Shown: one piece after another, positions 36,715-44,576 of the stretch
How positions within the stretch are numbered: position 1 is the stretch's first letter
Layout: each line of letters starts with the position of its first letter
DNA from: Amycolatopsis alba DSM 44262
Lineage (GTDB): Bacteria > Actinomycetota > Actinomycetes > Mycobacteriales > Pseudonocardiaceae
Assembly (NCBI RefSeq): GCF_000384215.1
Contig: NZ_KB913032.1
Coordinates: forward strand, 1,575,021 to 1,639,020
Reading direction: 5' to 3'
DNA: 64,000 bases
Translations under genes and position numbers: made by a program
Notes under the pieces: model-generated
What the model saw: only the letters and a program-made list of their open reading frames with translations
Told to the model about the DNA's origin: nothing
Database searches by the model: none

Positions 36715-37241
36715 TCACCACCCGCGCCGACACGGGAAGCGGTGTCCGAGGCGAGCCGCTCGGCTTCGGGACCGGCGCCGGGCCGCATCTGATGGGCGGC
36801 GTCACGCACCGCGCGGACGATGTTCTGGTAACCCGTGCAGCGGCACAGGTTCCCTTCGAGTCCTTCTCGGACGGCTTTTTCGTCCGGATCGGGATTGTCG
36901 GCGAGGAGGTCGATCGACTGCATGATCATGCCGGGAGTGCAGAAACCGCACTGGAGCGCGTGATTCTCGTGGAAGGCCTTCTGCACCGGATGCAGTTCGC
37001 CGTCACGGGCCAGTCCTTCGACAGTGGTGACCTCGCAGCCGTCGGCCTGGACCGCGAGGACCGAACAGGATTTCACGCTGTGCCCGTCGAGGTGGACGGT
37101 GCAGGCCCCGCAGTTGCTGGTGTCGCAACCGACCACGGTGCCTACCTTCCCGACCCGTTCGCGCAGATGGTGCACGAGCAGGGTCCGGGGTTCGACGTCG
37201 TCTGTGTAGCTGGTGCCGTCGACGGTGACGGTGATGCGCAT
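36711..37241 (-). CDS. Molybdenum hydroxylase 2Fe-2S subunit
   Basis: Electron-transfer subunit, 176 residues. The plant-type 2Fe-2S cluster is bound by [12 protein letters not shown] with a downstream Cys in SVKSCSV. The second cluster is bound by CGFCTPGM and [11 protein letters not shown] 37241 follows GGAGG with six-base spacing. It heads the S-L-M-G operon. The gene order, coxS before coxL and coxM, differs from the M-S-L order of Oligotropha-type CODH operons. Confidence 0.95.
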   Translation of the reverse strand: MRITVTVDGTSYTDDVEPRTLLVHHLRERVGKVGTVVGCDTSNCGACTVHLDGHSVKSCSVLAVQADGCEVTTVEGLARDGELHPVQKAFHENHALQCGFCTPGMIMQSIDLLADNPDPDEKAVREGLEGNLCRCTGYQNIVRAVRDAAHQMRPGAGPEAERLASDTASRVGAGGE

Positions 37242-37501
37242 CAGGCCTCCAAAAGCAAGAGAAACCCCGCGCTGGTCCGGGGTCGTTCGGGAGCGGCCGG
37301 TTCATTCGGTTGTCACGCACCGACCCCGGAGCGACCGTGATCGGACTCACAGCCGAGCGTGCTACTTCTACTCGGCGGGGACAACCCCCGACAGGGGTGA
37401 CTCGACCGCGAGTCCGCAGATGCGTTGCCAGCGACGGGAAAGGGGCGCAGATGCGGAAGAGGGCGAGTGTCCATTCGATACTGGTCGCGTCGGGCGGGTT
37501 C

Positions 37502-37564
37502 GCGTGACCGGATGGACGGCACGTGTGATCAGACGGACGACACGCGTGACCGGAGGGACGACAC
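37502..37564. repeat. Three tandem 21-bp repeats
   Basis: Units start at 37502, 37523 and 37544. The middle one begins GTGTGATCAGACGGACGAC, the same as the minus-strand unit at 14763-14804. Units one and three share GCGTGACCGGAKGGACGRCAC. A degraded remnant follows. Confidence 0.85.
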
Positions 37565-37636
37565 ACGACGCAGCCGGGTGCCGCCGCGTGTCGTCCGGGT
37601 GACCGCTGCCGCCGGGCAGATGGCCCCGCCGGGGGC

Positions 37637-37689
37637 GTTGCGAAAGCCACTTTCGCAACCTTCAACGTTGCGAAAGTGGCTTTCGCAAC
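37637..37689. repeat. 23-bp perfect inverted repeat, GCGAAAGCCACTTTCGC family
   Basis: Two 23-base arms containing GCGAAAGCCACTTTCGC are exact complements around a 7-base loop. Each arm is itself almost palindromic, so several fold-backs are possible. It may also end transcription from the upstream dehydratase gene. Confidence 0.85.
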
Positions 37690-37763
37690 ACCCAGCTCCC
37701 GGAGGCATTCACCTGCCTACTCACGACCCAGCGCTCCGGCAGCACCCAGCGACGCGAAAGCCC

Positions 37764-37820
37764 GTGTCGCGAAAGCCACTTTCGAGACATCAGACGTCCC
37801 GAAAGTGGCTTTCGCGACAC
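37764..37820. repeat. 25-bp inverted repeat, second GCGAAAGCCACTTTCG copy
   Basis: Two 25-base arms with one mismatch share the core GCGAAAGCCACTTTCG with the hairpin 100 bp away, and have the same 7-base loop length. It lies 67 bases beyond the stop of the dehydratase and is a likely terminator for it. Confidence 0.85.
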
Positions 37821-37887
37821 CCGGAACCGGCAGCCACGCGAGCGGGCGAGCACGCCACGTTCGCCTTACCTCTCAAGAGAACGACAC

Positions 37888-38814
37888 TTACCACTCACGA
37901 GGCAGCTCGGCGTTCGCGCCCGTGATCACGGTGGCGACCCGGTCCCCCGGAAGATCGTGCACGGTCAGCGCGGCCAGACCGGCGGCGCCCGCGGGTTCCG
38001 GGAGGACGCCGAGGGTTTCCGCGCCCAGCCGCATGGCCGCGCGGAGATCGTCGTCGCCGACCAGCACGAAGTCGTCGACCAGCGACCCCAGCCGCCGCAC
38101 GGATTCCGGCTCCGGCGACGTGATCGTGATACCGGCCGCGAACGAGCCGGTCCGGTCGACGGTGATCGGCTCCCCCGCCCGCCAGCTCGTCATCATCGCC
38201 CGCGCGGATTCGCTCCCGACGCCGACGATCCGGACGTCCGGGGAATGCGCCTTGAGCCAGAGCGCGACCCCGGCGATCAGCGCGCCGTCGCCGACCGGGA
38301 GGACCACCATGTCGATCCCGCTTTCCCGAGCCAGTTCCAGGCCGATCGTGCCCGCCCCCTCGGAGATCGCGGGCTCCCGGCCGTCGACGACGAAGACGCG
38401 GTCCGGGGCTTCGGCGGCGAAGGCGGCCGCGGCGACCTTCACCTCGCCGTCGACCCGGCGCGCCCGCGCGCCCAGTGCCTTGATCCGGCGCAGTTTGACC
38501 GGGGAGACGGTGGCGGGGACGAAGACCTCCGCCCGCAGGCCGTGCTTCCGGGCGGCGAACGCGACGGCCTGCCCGAAGTTGCCGCTGGTGCCGCACACCA
38601 TCGTCGTACCCGGCTCCAGCCCGGCGGCGAAGTAGTCCGCGCCGCGGCCTTTGAAGCTGCGCAACGGATTCAGCGTCTCGACCTTCACCAGGACACGCCG
38701 CCCGAGCCGGTCGTTCAGCTGTCCGTCTTCGTACTGCGGGGAGTCCAGGAACACGGGATCGATCACCTTCGCCGCCTCGGCGACGTGGTCCAGTTGCAGG
38801 TCGATGTCGGTCAT
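37888..38814 (-). CDS. Threonine/serine dehydratase-like PLP enzyme
   Basis: Fold-type II PLP-dependent enzyme of 308 residues, probably deaminating a hydroxy-amino acid. ATG 38814 (MTDIDLQLDHVAEAA) is chosen over longer readings that cross the divergent promoter. The PLP lysine is in NPLRSFKGRGAD near residue 51. The phosphate-binding region is GTSGNFGQAVAFAA, and a glycine-rich GDGALIAGVALWL follows. No C-terminal ACT domain is present, so it is a catabolic or broad-specificity type. It is divergent from an Lrp-family regulator, its probable controller. Confidence 0.88.
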   Translation of the reverse strand: MTDIDLQLDHVAEAAKVIDPVFLDSPQYEDGQLNDRLGRRVLVKVETLNPLRSFKGRGADYFAAGLEPGTTMVCGTSGNFGQAVAFAARKHGLRAEVFVPATVSPVKLRRIKALGARARRVDGEVKVAAAAFAAEAPDRVFVVDGREPAISEGAGTIGLELARESGIDMVVLPVGDGALIAGVALWLKAHSPDVRIVGVGSESARAMMTSWRAGEPITVDRTGSFAAGITITSPEPESVRRLGSLVDDFVLVGDDDLRAAMRLGAETLGVLPEPAGAAGLAALTVHDLPGDRVATVITGANAELPREW

Positions 38815-38849
38815 GACGCCCAAGCTAGGCCGGAAGACGATCACGCCGA

Positions 38850-38878
38850 TTGTAAATTTTCCCGCCCGCGTGCAATAT
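38850..38878 (+). promoter_or_regulatory. Promoter of the Lrp gene, giving a leaderless transcript
   Basis: TTGTAA (38850-38855) and CAATAT (38873-38878) are separated by exactly 17 bp. Transcription should begin about seven bases later, at the GTG start codon itself (38885). A TGCAA/TTGCG inverted pair at 38871-38884 overlaps the -10 box and may be an Lrp site. Confidence 0.65.
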
Positions 38879-38884
38879 TCTTGC

Positions 38885-39364
38885 GTGACCTTGGACGAGA
38901 TCGACCACCTGCTGCTCGACCTGGTCCAGGCCGACGCGGCCCGCCCGCTGCACGACCTGGGTGACGCCGTCGGCCTCTCCCCGAGCGCCGTCCAGCGGCG
39001 GCTGACCCGGCTGCGCGCCTCGGGCGTGATCCGCGCCGAGGTCGCCGTGCTCGATCCGGAGGCGCTGGGCGCCGGGATGACGTCGGTCGTCCTGGTCGCG
39101 CTGACCGACGACGACGTGAAGCACCACACCGCGTTCCGCGAGCGCATGCTGGCCGAACCGCGGGTCCAGCACTGCTACAGCATCGTCGGGCAGTGGGACT
39201 ACGTCGTCGTCCTGCTCACCGCGGATCTCAAGGCGAGCCGGTACCTGGCCAGGGAACTGTTCGAGGAGCACGTCAAACGGTTCGAGACCTTGCCAGCCTT
39301 CGAGGTGGTCAAGTCCAGCCAGGCCGTCCCGGTGCCCGGTGTCAGCCGTGGATCCGGCCGGTGA
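38885..39364 (+). CDS. Lrp/AsnC-family transcriptional regulator
   Basis: Amino-acid-responsive regulator of 159 residues. GTG 38885 gives VTLDEIDHLLLDLVQADAARP, and the helix-turn-helix is LGDAVGLSPSAVQRRLTRLRASG. The C-terminal RAM/ACT-type sensor domain follows (HCYSIVGQWDYVVVLLTAD). No Shine-Dalgarno precedes the start and the predicted transcript is leaderless. It is divergent from the dehydratase it probably regulates. Its 3' end overlaps the xdhC/coxF gene on the other strand by 23 bases. Confidence 0.92.
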   Translation: MTLDEIDHLLLDLVQADAARPLHDLGDAVGLSPSAVQRRLTRLRASGVIRAEVAVLDPEALGAGMTSVVLVALTDDDVKHHTAFRERMLAEPRVQHCYSIVGQWDYVVVLLTADLKASRYLARELFEEHVKRFETLPAFEVVKSSQAVPVPGVSRGSGR

Positions 39365-40454
39365 GTTCGGCGAGCCGTGATCCGGAACCGCTCCACCGCA
39401 GCGCGATGATCTCCGCCGCGATCGACACCGCGGTCTCCTCCGGGGTTCGCGCGCCGAGGTCGAGGCCGATCGGCGAGGACAGCCGTTCGAGCTCCGCCTC
39501 GGTGACCCCGGCCTCGCGCAGCCGCGAGAATCGGTCATCGTGCGTCTTGCGCGAACCCATCGCGCCGACGTAACCGACGTCGAGGCGCAACGCGACTTTC
39601 AGCAGCGGCACGTCGAACTTCGGATCGTGGGTGAGCACGGCGATCGCGGTGCGGCGGTCGATCCGGCCCGCGTCGGCCTCGGCCTTCAGGTAGCGATGCG
39701 GCCAGTCGACGACGACTTCGTGCGCGTCGGGGAAGCGGCTCTTCGTCGCGAACACGGGCCGCGCGTCGCAGACGGTGACCTGGTAGCCGAGGTACGCGCC
39801 CATCTTGGCCATCGCGGCCGCGAAGTCGATCGCGCCGAAGACCAGCAGGCGCGCGGGCGGTTCGAAGGAGTTGACGAAGACCGTCATGCCCTCGCCGCGA
39901 CGCTGCCCGTCCGGCCCGTAGTGCAGGGTGCCCGTGCGGCCGGCGACGAGCATGCCGCGCGCGTCGTCCACGACGGCGTCGTCCATCCGCGACGAACCGA
40001 GCGAACCGGCGACCCGGTCCGGCCAGACGATCAGATGCTCGCCGACCAGGCCCTCCTGTTCGTGCTCGATCACCGTGACCACGGCGACCGGCTCTCCACT
40101 GTGGACCGATTCGACGACGTCGCCGAGTTCCGGCATCGAGTCGCGGTCGACGTGCTGGACGTAGATGTCGATGATCCCGCCGCAGGTCAGCCCGACGGCG
40201 AACGCGTCGTCGTCGCTGACGCCGTAGCGCTGCAGCACGGGCGCGCGATCGGCGACCACCTGCTGCGCGAGTTCGTAGACAGCGCCCTCGACGCAGCCGC
40301 CGGAGACGCTTCCGGTGACCGTGCCGTCCGGGGCGACGAGCATCGCCGCGCCGGGGCTCCGGGGCGCCGACGAGAACGTCGCCACCACCGTGCCGACCCC
40401 CACCGTATCGCCTGCCGCCCAGCGGCGGTGCAGTTCGTCCAGTACGTCACGCAT
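39342..40454 (-). CDS. XdhC/CoxF-family molybdenum-hydroxylase maturation factor
   Basis: Accessory protein that binds and delivers sulfurated molybdenum cofactor to hydroxylases; 370 residues. The N-terminal XdhC/CoxI domain has ATFSSAPRSPGAAMLV and SGGCVEGAV. A C-terminal Rossmann domain has RLLVFGAIDFAAAMAKMG and VGYVGAMGSRKTHDDR. It overlaps coxE by eight bases and serves the coxSLM products or other Mo enzymes. ATG 40454 is the start. Confidence 0.93.
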   Translation of the reverse strand: MRDVLDELHRRWAAGDTVGVGTVVATFSSAPRSPGAAMLVAPDGTVTGSVSGGCVEGAVYELAQQVVADRAPVLQRYGVSDDDAFAVGLTCGGIIDIYVQHVDRDSMPELGDVVESVHSGEPVAVVTVIEHEQEGLVGEHLIVWPDRVAGSLGSSRMDDAVVDDARGMLVAGRTGTLHYGPDGQRRGEGMTVFVNSFEPPARLLVFGAIDFAAAMAKMGAYLGYQVTVCDARPVFATKSRFPDAHEVVVDWPHRYLKAEADAGRIDRRTAIAVLTHDPKFDVPLLKVALRLDVGYVGAMGSRKTHDDRFSRLREAGVTEAELERLSSPIGLDLGARTPEETAVSIAAEIIALRWSGSGSRLAELTGRIHG

Positions 40455-41550
40455 CGGCGATCTCCACCAGCAGTCGTTCCAATGTGGCCATGCTGTGCCC
40501 GGCGAGCAGCCGATCGAGGTACGGGAGCGCGGCCACGATGCCGGACTGCACGGGAGCGTAACCTGCCCGCCCCGCGTGCGGATTCACCCAGAATACGACG
40601 TGCGCGAGCCGTCGCAGCCTGGCGAGCTGTTCGCCGAGCAGACCGGGGTCGCCCCGTTCCCAGCCGTCGGAGAACACGGTGACCACGGACCGCCTGGCCA
40701 CGCCGCGTTGTCCCCAGCGGTCGAGGAAGGCCCGCAAGGTCTCGCCGAGCCGGGTCCCGCCCGCGAAATCCGGGACCGCGGCGGCCGCGGCGAGCATCGC
40801 GTGCTCGGGATCGCGGAGCCGGAGCTGGCGGGACACCCTGGTGAGCCGGGTACCCAAGGTGAACACTTCGACACGGCCCGGAGCACGCCGGGCGACGACG
40901 TGCGCGAACCGCAGCAAGGCGTCGGCGTACGGCCCCATCGAGCCGGACACGTCGATCAGGAAGACGAGACGACGGGGTTTGGTGCCCTTTCGCTGATAAG
41001 CCAGGTGCACAGGCTCGCCGCCGCCCGCGAGCATCGCCCGGAGCGTGCGCGACGGGTCGAGAGTGCCCCGCCGGGCGGCGCGGCGGCGCGGTGACGACCG
41101 CGGCGGAAGGGCCGGGCGCAGCTTCGCGAGCAGTTCCCGCAGATGAGCGCGTTCGGCCACGCTCAGCTCGGCGAGATCTCGGTGACGCAGGAGCTCGTCC
41201 TCACTCGCCGCCACGCGGAGCTGGTCCGGCTCCGCGCCGGACTCGCCCTGGCCCGGTGCTTGCGCGAGCGCGGCGATCTTCACGCGCTTCGGTGGCGTCG
41301 CCCGCGCTCGGCGTCGTGGTCCGGCTTTCTTTTCGGTGAACCAGCTGTCGAAAGCGGCGTCGTAACGAGGGAGGTCGTCGGGGTCGGCGCACAGCGTCAG
41401 CCGTCCGGCCCAGTAGAGCTGCTCGGGATCGGCGAGATCGACCTCGCCGACGGCCGCGAGGTACGCCTGGACCCGGTGCGCGTCGCACGGCAAACCGGCT
41501 TCGCGCAAGGCCTCCGCGAAGCCGACGAATCCCGCCAGTGGATCGCTCAC
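40447..41550 (-). CDS. CoxE-like VWA-domain protein
   Basis: VWA-domain partner of the MoxR/CoxD AAA ATPase, needed for active-site assembly in Mo-Cu and related hydroxylases. It has 367 residues, and GTG 41550 follows GGAGGG. The N-terminal helical part is followed by a basic linker. The VWA domain begins at RRLVFLIDVSGSMGPYADAL, with the MIDAS motif DVSGS near residue 195, a threonine in GGTRLGETL and an aspartate in VFSDGWERGD. Its CoxD partner is at 45600-46472. Confidence 0.92.
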   Translation of the reverse strand: MSDPLAGFVGFAEALREAGLPCDAHRVQAYLAAVGEVDLADPEQLYWAGRLTLCADPDDLPRYDAAFDSWFTEKKAGPRRRARATPPKRVKIAALAQAPGQGESGAEPDQLRVAASEDELLRHRDLAELSVAERAHLRELLAKLRPALPPRSSPRRRAARRGTLDPSRTLRAMLAGGGEPVHLAYQRKGTKPRRLVFLIDVSGSMGPYADALLRFAHVVARRAPGRVEVFTLGTRLTRVSRQLRLRDPEHAMLAAAAAVPDFAGGTRLGETLRAFLDRWGQRGVARRSVVTVFSDGWERGDPGLLGEQLARLRRLAHVVFWVNPHAGRAGYAPVQSGIVAALPYLDRLLAGHSMATLERLLVEIADA

Positions 41551-41571
41551 CCCTCCATTGTGCCCACGAGG

Positions 41572-42783
41572 TCAGCGGCGCGCGAAGGCCGGAGTTTTCT
41601 CGCGAAGAGGGCCGATTCCGCCCAGGACCGCCGCGATGGCGGTGAGCTGCGGAAAGCGATCGGAAGCCCGGAGCGGCAGCGGGACGGTCCGCTCGTTCAG
41701 AGTCCCGTCGAGGGCGGGCTCGATGAGCATCTTGTGCTCCGCCAACTGCTGCTTCTGGAGGAGCGAAACGACCGCGGCGCGCCGTCGCTGCACGCGGGCG
41801 AGGTCTCGCGCGGTCAGTGTGCCGCGCCGCAGCGGGGCGGCGAGGATCCGCGCGGCCGCCACGGCGTCCTGGACCGCGATGTTGACACCTATCCCGCCGG
41901 CCGGCGACATCGCGTGCGCGGCGTCACCGATGCAGAGCACCCGCCGGGAGTACCAGTGCCGGAGCTTGGACATCCGGACCTTCAGCAGTTTGACGTCGTC
42001 CCAATCGCGGATCGCGGCGAGTTCGCCCGCTCCCCAGCCGAACAGGCCGCCGATCCGTTCGCGGAACTTCTCGATCCCCTCCGCACGCAGCGCCTCGTCC
42101 TGCCCCTTCCTGATCAGGTACGACGTCTGGTAGTAGTCGCCGCGGTCCATCGTCATACCGGCGAGGCCGTTCGCGAAACGGCCGAACACCTGGGCCTCTT
42201 TGCCGGTGTCTTCGAGTTTGGGGACCCGGACCCACCAGACGTCCATCGGCACGTCGTACTCCCGCGGCACGAGTCCCGCTTCCGCGCGGATCAGCGAATC
42301 GCGGCCGTCGCAGCCGACCACGAGCGTCGCGGCCAGTTCCCGCTCGGCGCCGTCCGGATCGCGATAGCGCACGCCGCCGCCCTCGCGCAGGCCGGTCACC
42401 TCCGCCCCCATCTTCAGCGTGAACGTCGGTTCCCCGGCCGCGGCTTCGGCGAGCAGATTCAGGAAGTCCCATTGCGGGACCATCGCGATGTACTTGTGCG
42501 GCCCTGGAATCCGGCTGAAGTCGGCGGCGACGATCGTCGCGTCGCCGAACATCATCCGCATCTTCTCCAGCCGTTTCGACGGCAGTTCCGCGAACCGGTC
42601 ACCGAGCCCGAGTTCGTCGAGCAGCATCAGCGTCGGGGGATGCACCGTGTCGCCGCGGAAATCCCGGAAGAAGTCCTTGTGCTTCTCGAGAACGGTGACC
42701 TCGACCCCGGCTCGTGCCAACAGGAGCCCGAGCACCATCCCCGCCGGACCGCCCCCCACCACACAACACTGTGTACGTTCCAT
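41572..42783 (-). CDS. FAD-dependent aromatic hydroxylase (UbiH/PHBH-like)
   Basis: Class A flavin monooxygenase of 403 residues. The start is ATG 42783 (MERTQCCVVGGGPAGMVLGL), with the GxGxxG motif at residue 9. VGCDGRDSLIR is the DG motif near 165 and CIGDAAHAMSPAGGIGVN is the GD motif near 285. No ribosome-binding site precedes the ATG, but TACAAC lies six bases before it, so the transcript may be leaderless. Substrate unknown; a phenolic compound is plausible given the nearby pca genes. Confidence 0.88.
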   Translation of the reverse strand: MERTQCCVVGGGPAGMVLGLLLARAGVEVTVLEKHKDFFRDFRGDTVHPPTLMLLDELGLGDRFAELPSKRLEKMRMMFGDATIVAADFSRIPGPHKYIAMVPQWDFLNLLAEAAAGEPTFTLKMGAEVTGLREGGGVRYRDPDGAERELAATLVVGCDGRDSLIRAEAGLVPREYDVPMDVWWVRVPKLEDTGKEAQVFGRFANGLAGMTMDRGDYYQTSYLIRKGQDEALRAEGIEKFRERIGGLFGWGAGELAAIRDWDDVKLLKVRMSKLRHWYSRRVLCIGDAAHAMSPAGGIGVNIAVQDAVAAARILAAPLRRGTLTARDLARVQRRRAAVVSLLQKQQLAEHKMLIEPALDGTLNERTVPLPLRASDRFPQLTAIAAVLGGIGPLREKTPAFARR

Positions 42784-42876
42784 AGTCGAGTTGTAGCGCG
42801 CCGGATGGGCCGTCGCCACGTATCCGGTTCAGAAGAGGACCTAGGTCCTGGCGTGGATTCTCGCTACGGTGACGCC

Positions 42877-43911
42877 ATGTTCCCGCCCCGTGCCGTGCTC
42901 GCCGTCCTGCTCGCCTGTGTCGTCGGCGCGTCCGCCGCCCCCGCCGCCTCGGCGGCCCCAGCTTCTTCGCCGGTCCCGGTCGTGTACGACGGCGACTCCG
43001 ACTTCGCCGACATCGCGACGCTCGCGTATCTCTGCCAGGCGCACAAACAACACCGTATCGACCTTCGCGCGGTCACCGTCACCAACAACGGCGCAGGGAT
43101 TCCCGGACGGGCGCTGACCCACGTGCGGACGACGCTCGGGAAATGCGGCCTCTCCGGCATTCCGGTCGCCGACGGTTCCGACACCGGCGTGAACCCGATG
43201 CCCGCGGACAGCCGCGCCTGGACCGAAAGCATCCTCAACGGCGCGCTCGGCGACGCGGGCGTCCCTGATCGTCCGTCACGGATCCGGGCGTCGACGCTCC
43301 TCGCCGCGACGGTGCTGAAGTCCGCCCGGCCGGTCGTCGTGATCGCGACCGGCCCGCTCACGAATGTCGCGAAGGCCATGGAGGTTCCCGGTGTGGCACA
43401 GCGGATTTCGCGGCTTTCGGTGATGGGCGGCGCTTTCGACGTCCCCGGCAACGTGTTCGGCCCGGACGCGGCGAAGTTCGACGGGACCCAGGAAGTCAAC
43501 ATGTGGCTCGACCCCGCTTCGGCGGGCAAGGTCTTCGCCGGGCTCCGCCGCGTCGACATCGTTCCGCTGGACGCCACGAACGACGTCCCGATCACACCGT
43601 CCTATGTGGAGCGACTGGGCCGGGAAGGCCGGACCGCGGAAGCGAAACTGGTGCACGCGATCGTCACGCAGCCTGATCTCGCACCCTACGTCCAGGACGG
43701 GTCGGCGTTCTGGTGGGACACGCTCACCTCGTCCGAGGTGCTCGACGCCGTGAGCCCCGTGAAGCTGCGGCGGGCGAAGGTCGACGTGCGACAGGACGGC
43801 GCCGCGGCGGGCCGTACTTACGTGACACCGAAGGGAACTTCGCAGTACGTCGGCTACGACGCGGACCCCGTCGCGTGGGAGAACGGGTACCTGAAGATGC
43901 TCAACGGCTAG
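42877..43911 (+). CDS. Secreted nucleoside hydrolase-family protein
   Basis: Inosine/uridine-preferring nucleoside hydrolase fold, 344 residues. ATG 42877 gives a signal peptide (VLAVLLACVVGASAAPAASA) with an AxA cleavage site, so it acts outside the cell. The N-terminal calcium motif reads DGDSDFAD; family members have DxDxxxDD, so one of the two adjacent aspartates is Ala here. VVIATGPLTNVA and the histidine-poor C terminus also deviate. Activity on nucleosides is therefore uncertain. It ends tail to tail with the TetR gene, overlapping by four bases. Confidence 0.85.
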   Translation: MFPPRAVLAVLLACVVGASAAPAASAAPASSPVPVVYDGDSDFADIATLAYLCQAHKQHRIDLRAVTVTNNGAGIPGRALTHVRTTLGKCGLSGIPVADGSDTGVNPMPADSRAWTESILNGALGDAGVPDRPSRIRASTLLAATVLKSARPVVVIATGPLTNVAKAMEVPGVAQRISRLSVMGGAFDVPGNVFGPDAAKFDGTQEVNMWLDPASAGKVFAGLRRVDIVPLDATNDVPITPSYVERLGREGRTAEAKLVHAIVTQPDLAPYVQDGSAFWWDTLTSSEVLDAVSPVKLRRAKVDVRQDGAAAGRTYVTPKGTSQYVGYDADPVAWENGYLKMLNG

Positions 43912-44474
43912 GATTTCAGGCCCGCGATGAGCACCCCGACCATCTTGCGCGCGTTGTAGCGGGGATCGGTTTCGGCGCCGATGCAGAGGTTCCCGACCCC
44001 GCGCATGACTTCGATCGCCTGCAGGTCGGAGCGGATCTCGCCGGCCTCCGCCGCCGCGTCGAGCAACCGGGCGCAGACGGGCAGGAGGGTGTCGAGGAAG
44101 TAGGCGTGCAGCGTCTCGAACCCGGCGTTGTCCGACTGCAGCACCGCCGCGAGGCCATGTTTGGTGACCAGGAAATCGACGAAGAGGTCGATCCAGCGGC
44201 GTAGAGCCTCGTATGGCGAAGCGCTCGACGCCAGCAGTTCCGGCCCGGCTTCGGCGCAGGCGTCGACCTGGTGCCGGTAGACGGCGATGATGAGATCTGC
44301 CCTGGTCGGGAAATGCCGGTAGATCGTGCCCATCCCGACCCCCGCCTCGGCCGCGATGTCGCGGACCGGTGCCTCCACGCCCGAAGTGACGAAGACGGCG
44401 GCGGCCGCGTCGAGCAGGGTCTTCTCGTTGCGCCGGGCGTCCGCACGTTTGGCCTTGGTGCCCTCTTCGCCCAT
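43908..44474 (-). CDS. TetR-family repressor of the aldo/keto reductase
   Basis: Repressor of 188 residues. ATG 44474 (MGEEGTKAKRADARRN) is preferred since AAGGAG is seven bases upstream; GTG 44477 is possible. The helix-turn-helix is APVRDIAAEAGVGMGTIYRHF. The C-terminal domain has the TetR_C form seen in SbtR-like regulators. It is divergent from the reductase, and two related inverted sequences between them are probable operators. Confidence 0.92.
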   Translation of the reverse strand: MGEEGTKAKRADARRNEKTLLDAAAAVFVTSGVEAPVRDIAAEAGVGMGTIYRHFPTRADLIIAVYRHQVDACAEAGPELLASSASPYEALRRWIDLFVDFLVTKHGLAAVLQSDNAGFETLHAYFLDTLLPVCARLLDAAAEAGEIRSDLQAIEVMRGVGNLCIGAETDPRYNARKMVGVLIAGLKS

Positions 44475-44507
44475 CACGCCACTCCTTCTTCGCTACCGGT
44501 TGCCAAA

Positions 44508-44546
44508 CGGAACAGTGCTCCGTATCGTTAGCGGAGCAACGTTCCG
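44508..44546. promoter_or_regulatory. Two inverted TetR operator copies
   Basis: CGGAACAGTGCTCCG (44508-44522) and CGGAGCAACGTTCCG (44532-44546) are complements of each other except at two positions. Each is also an imperfect palindrome. They sit in the 102-bp divergent region between tetR and the reductase. Confidence 0.8.
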
Positions 44547-44576
44547 CTTGCTCATCTTGCCATGGAGGACACCGTC

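Larger units (their letters stand above)
37242..37887. other. 646-bp repeat-rich intergenic region
   Basis: No gene is supported. It carries the coxS promoter region at its left end, three 21-bp repeats (37502-37564), and two long hairpins with related arms (37637-37689 and 37764-37820) behind the dehydratase stop. Confidence 0.7.

Noticed and set aside
34354..36792. 812-residue open frame opposite coxL
   Set aside because: Low-complexity antisense frame; the minus strand carries the intact Mo-hydroxylase motifs.
41143..42876. Long plus-strand frame upstream of the nucleoside hydrolase
   Set aside because: Only the part from ATG 42877 has a signal peptide and family motifs; the rest is antisense to coxE and the flavin hydroxylase.
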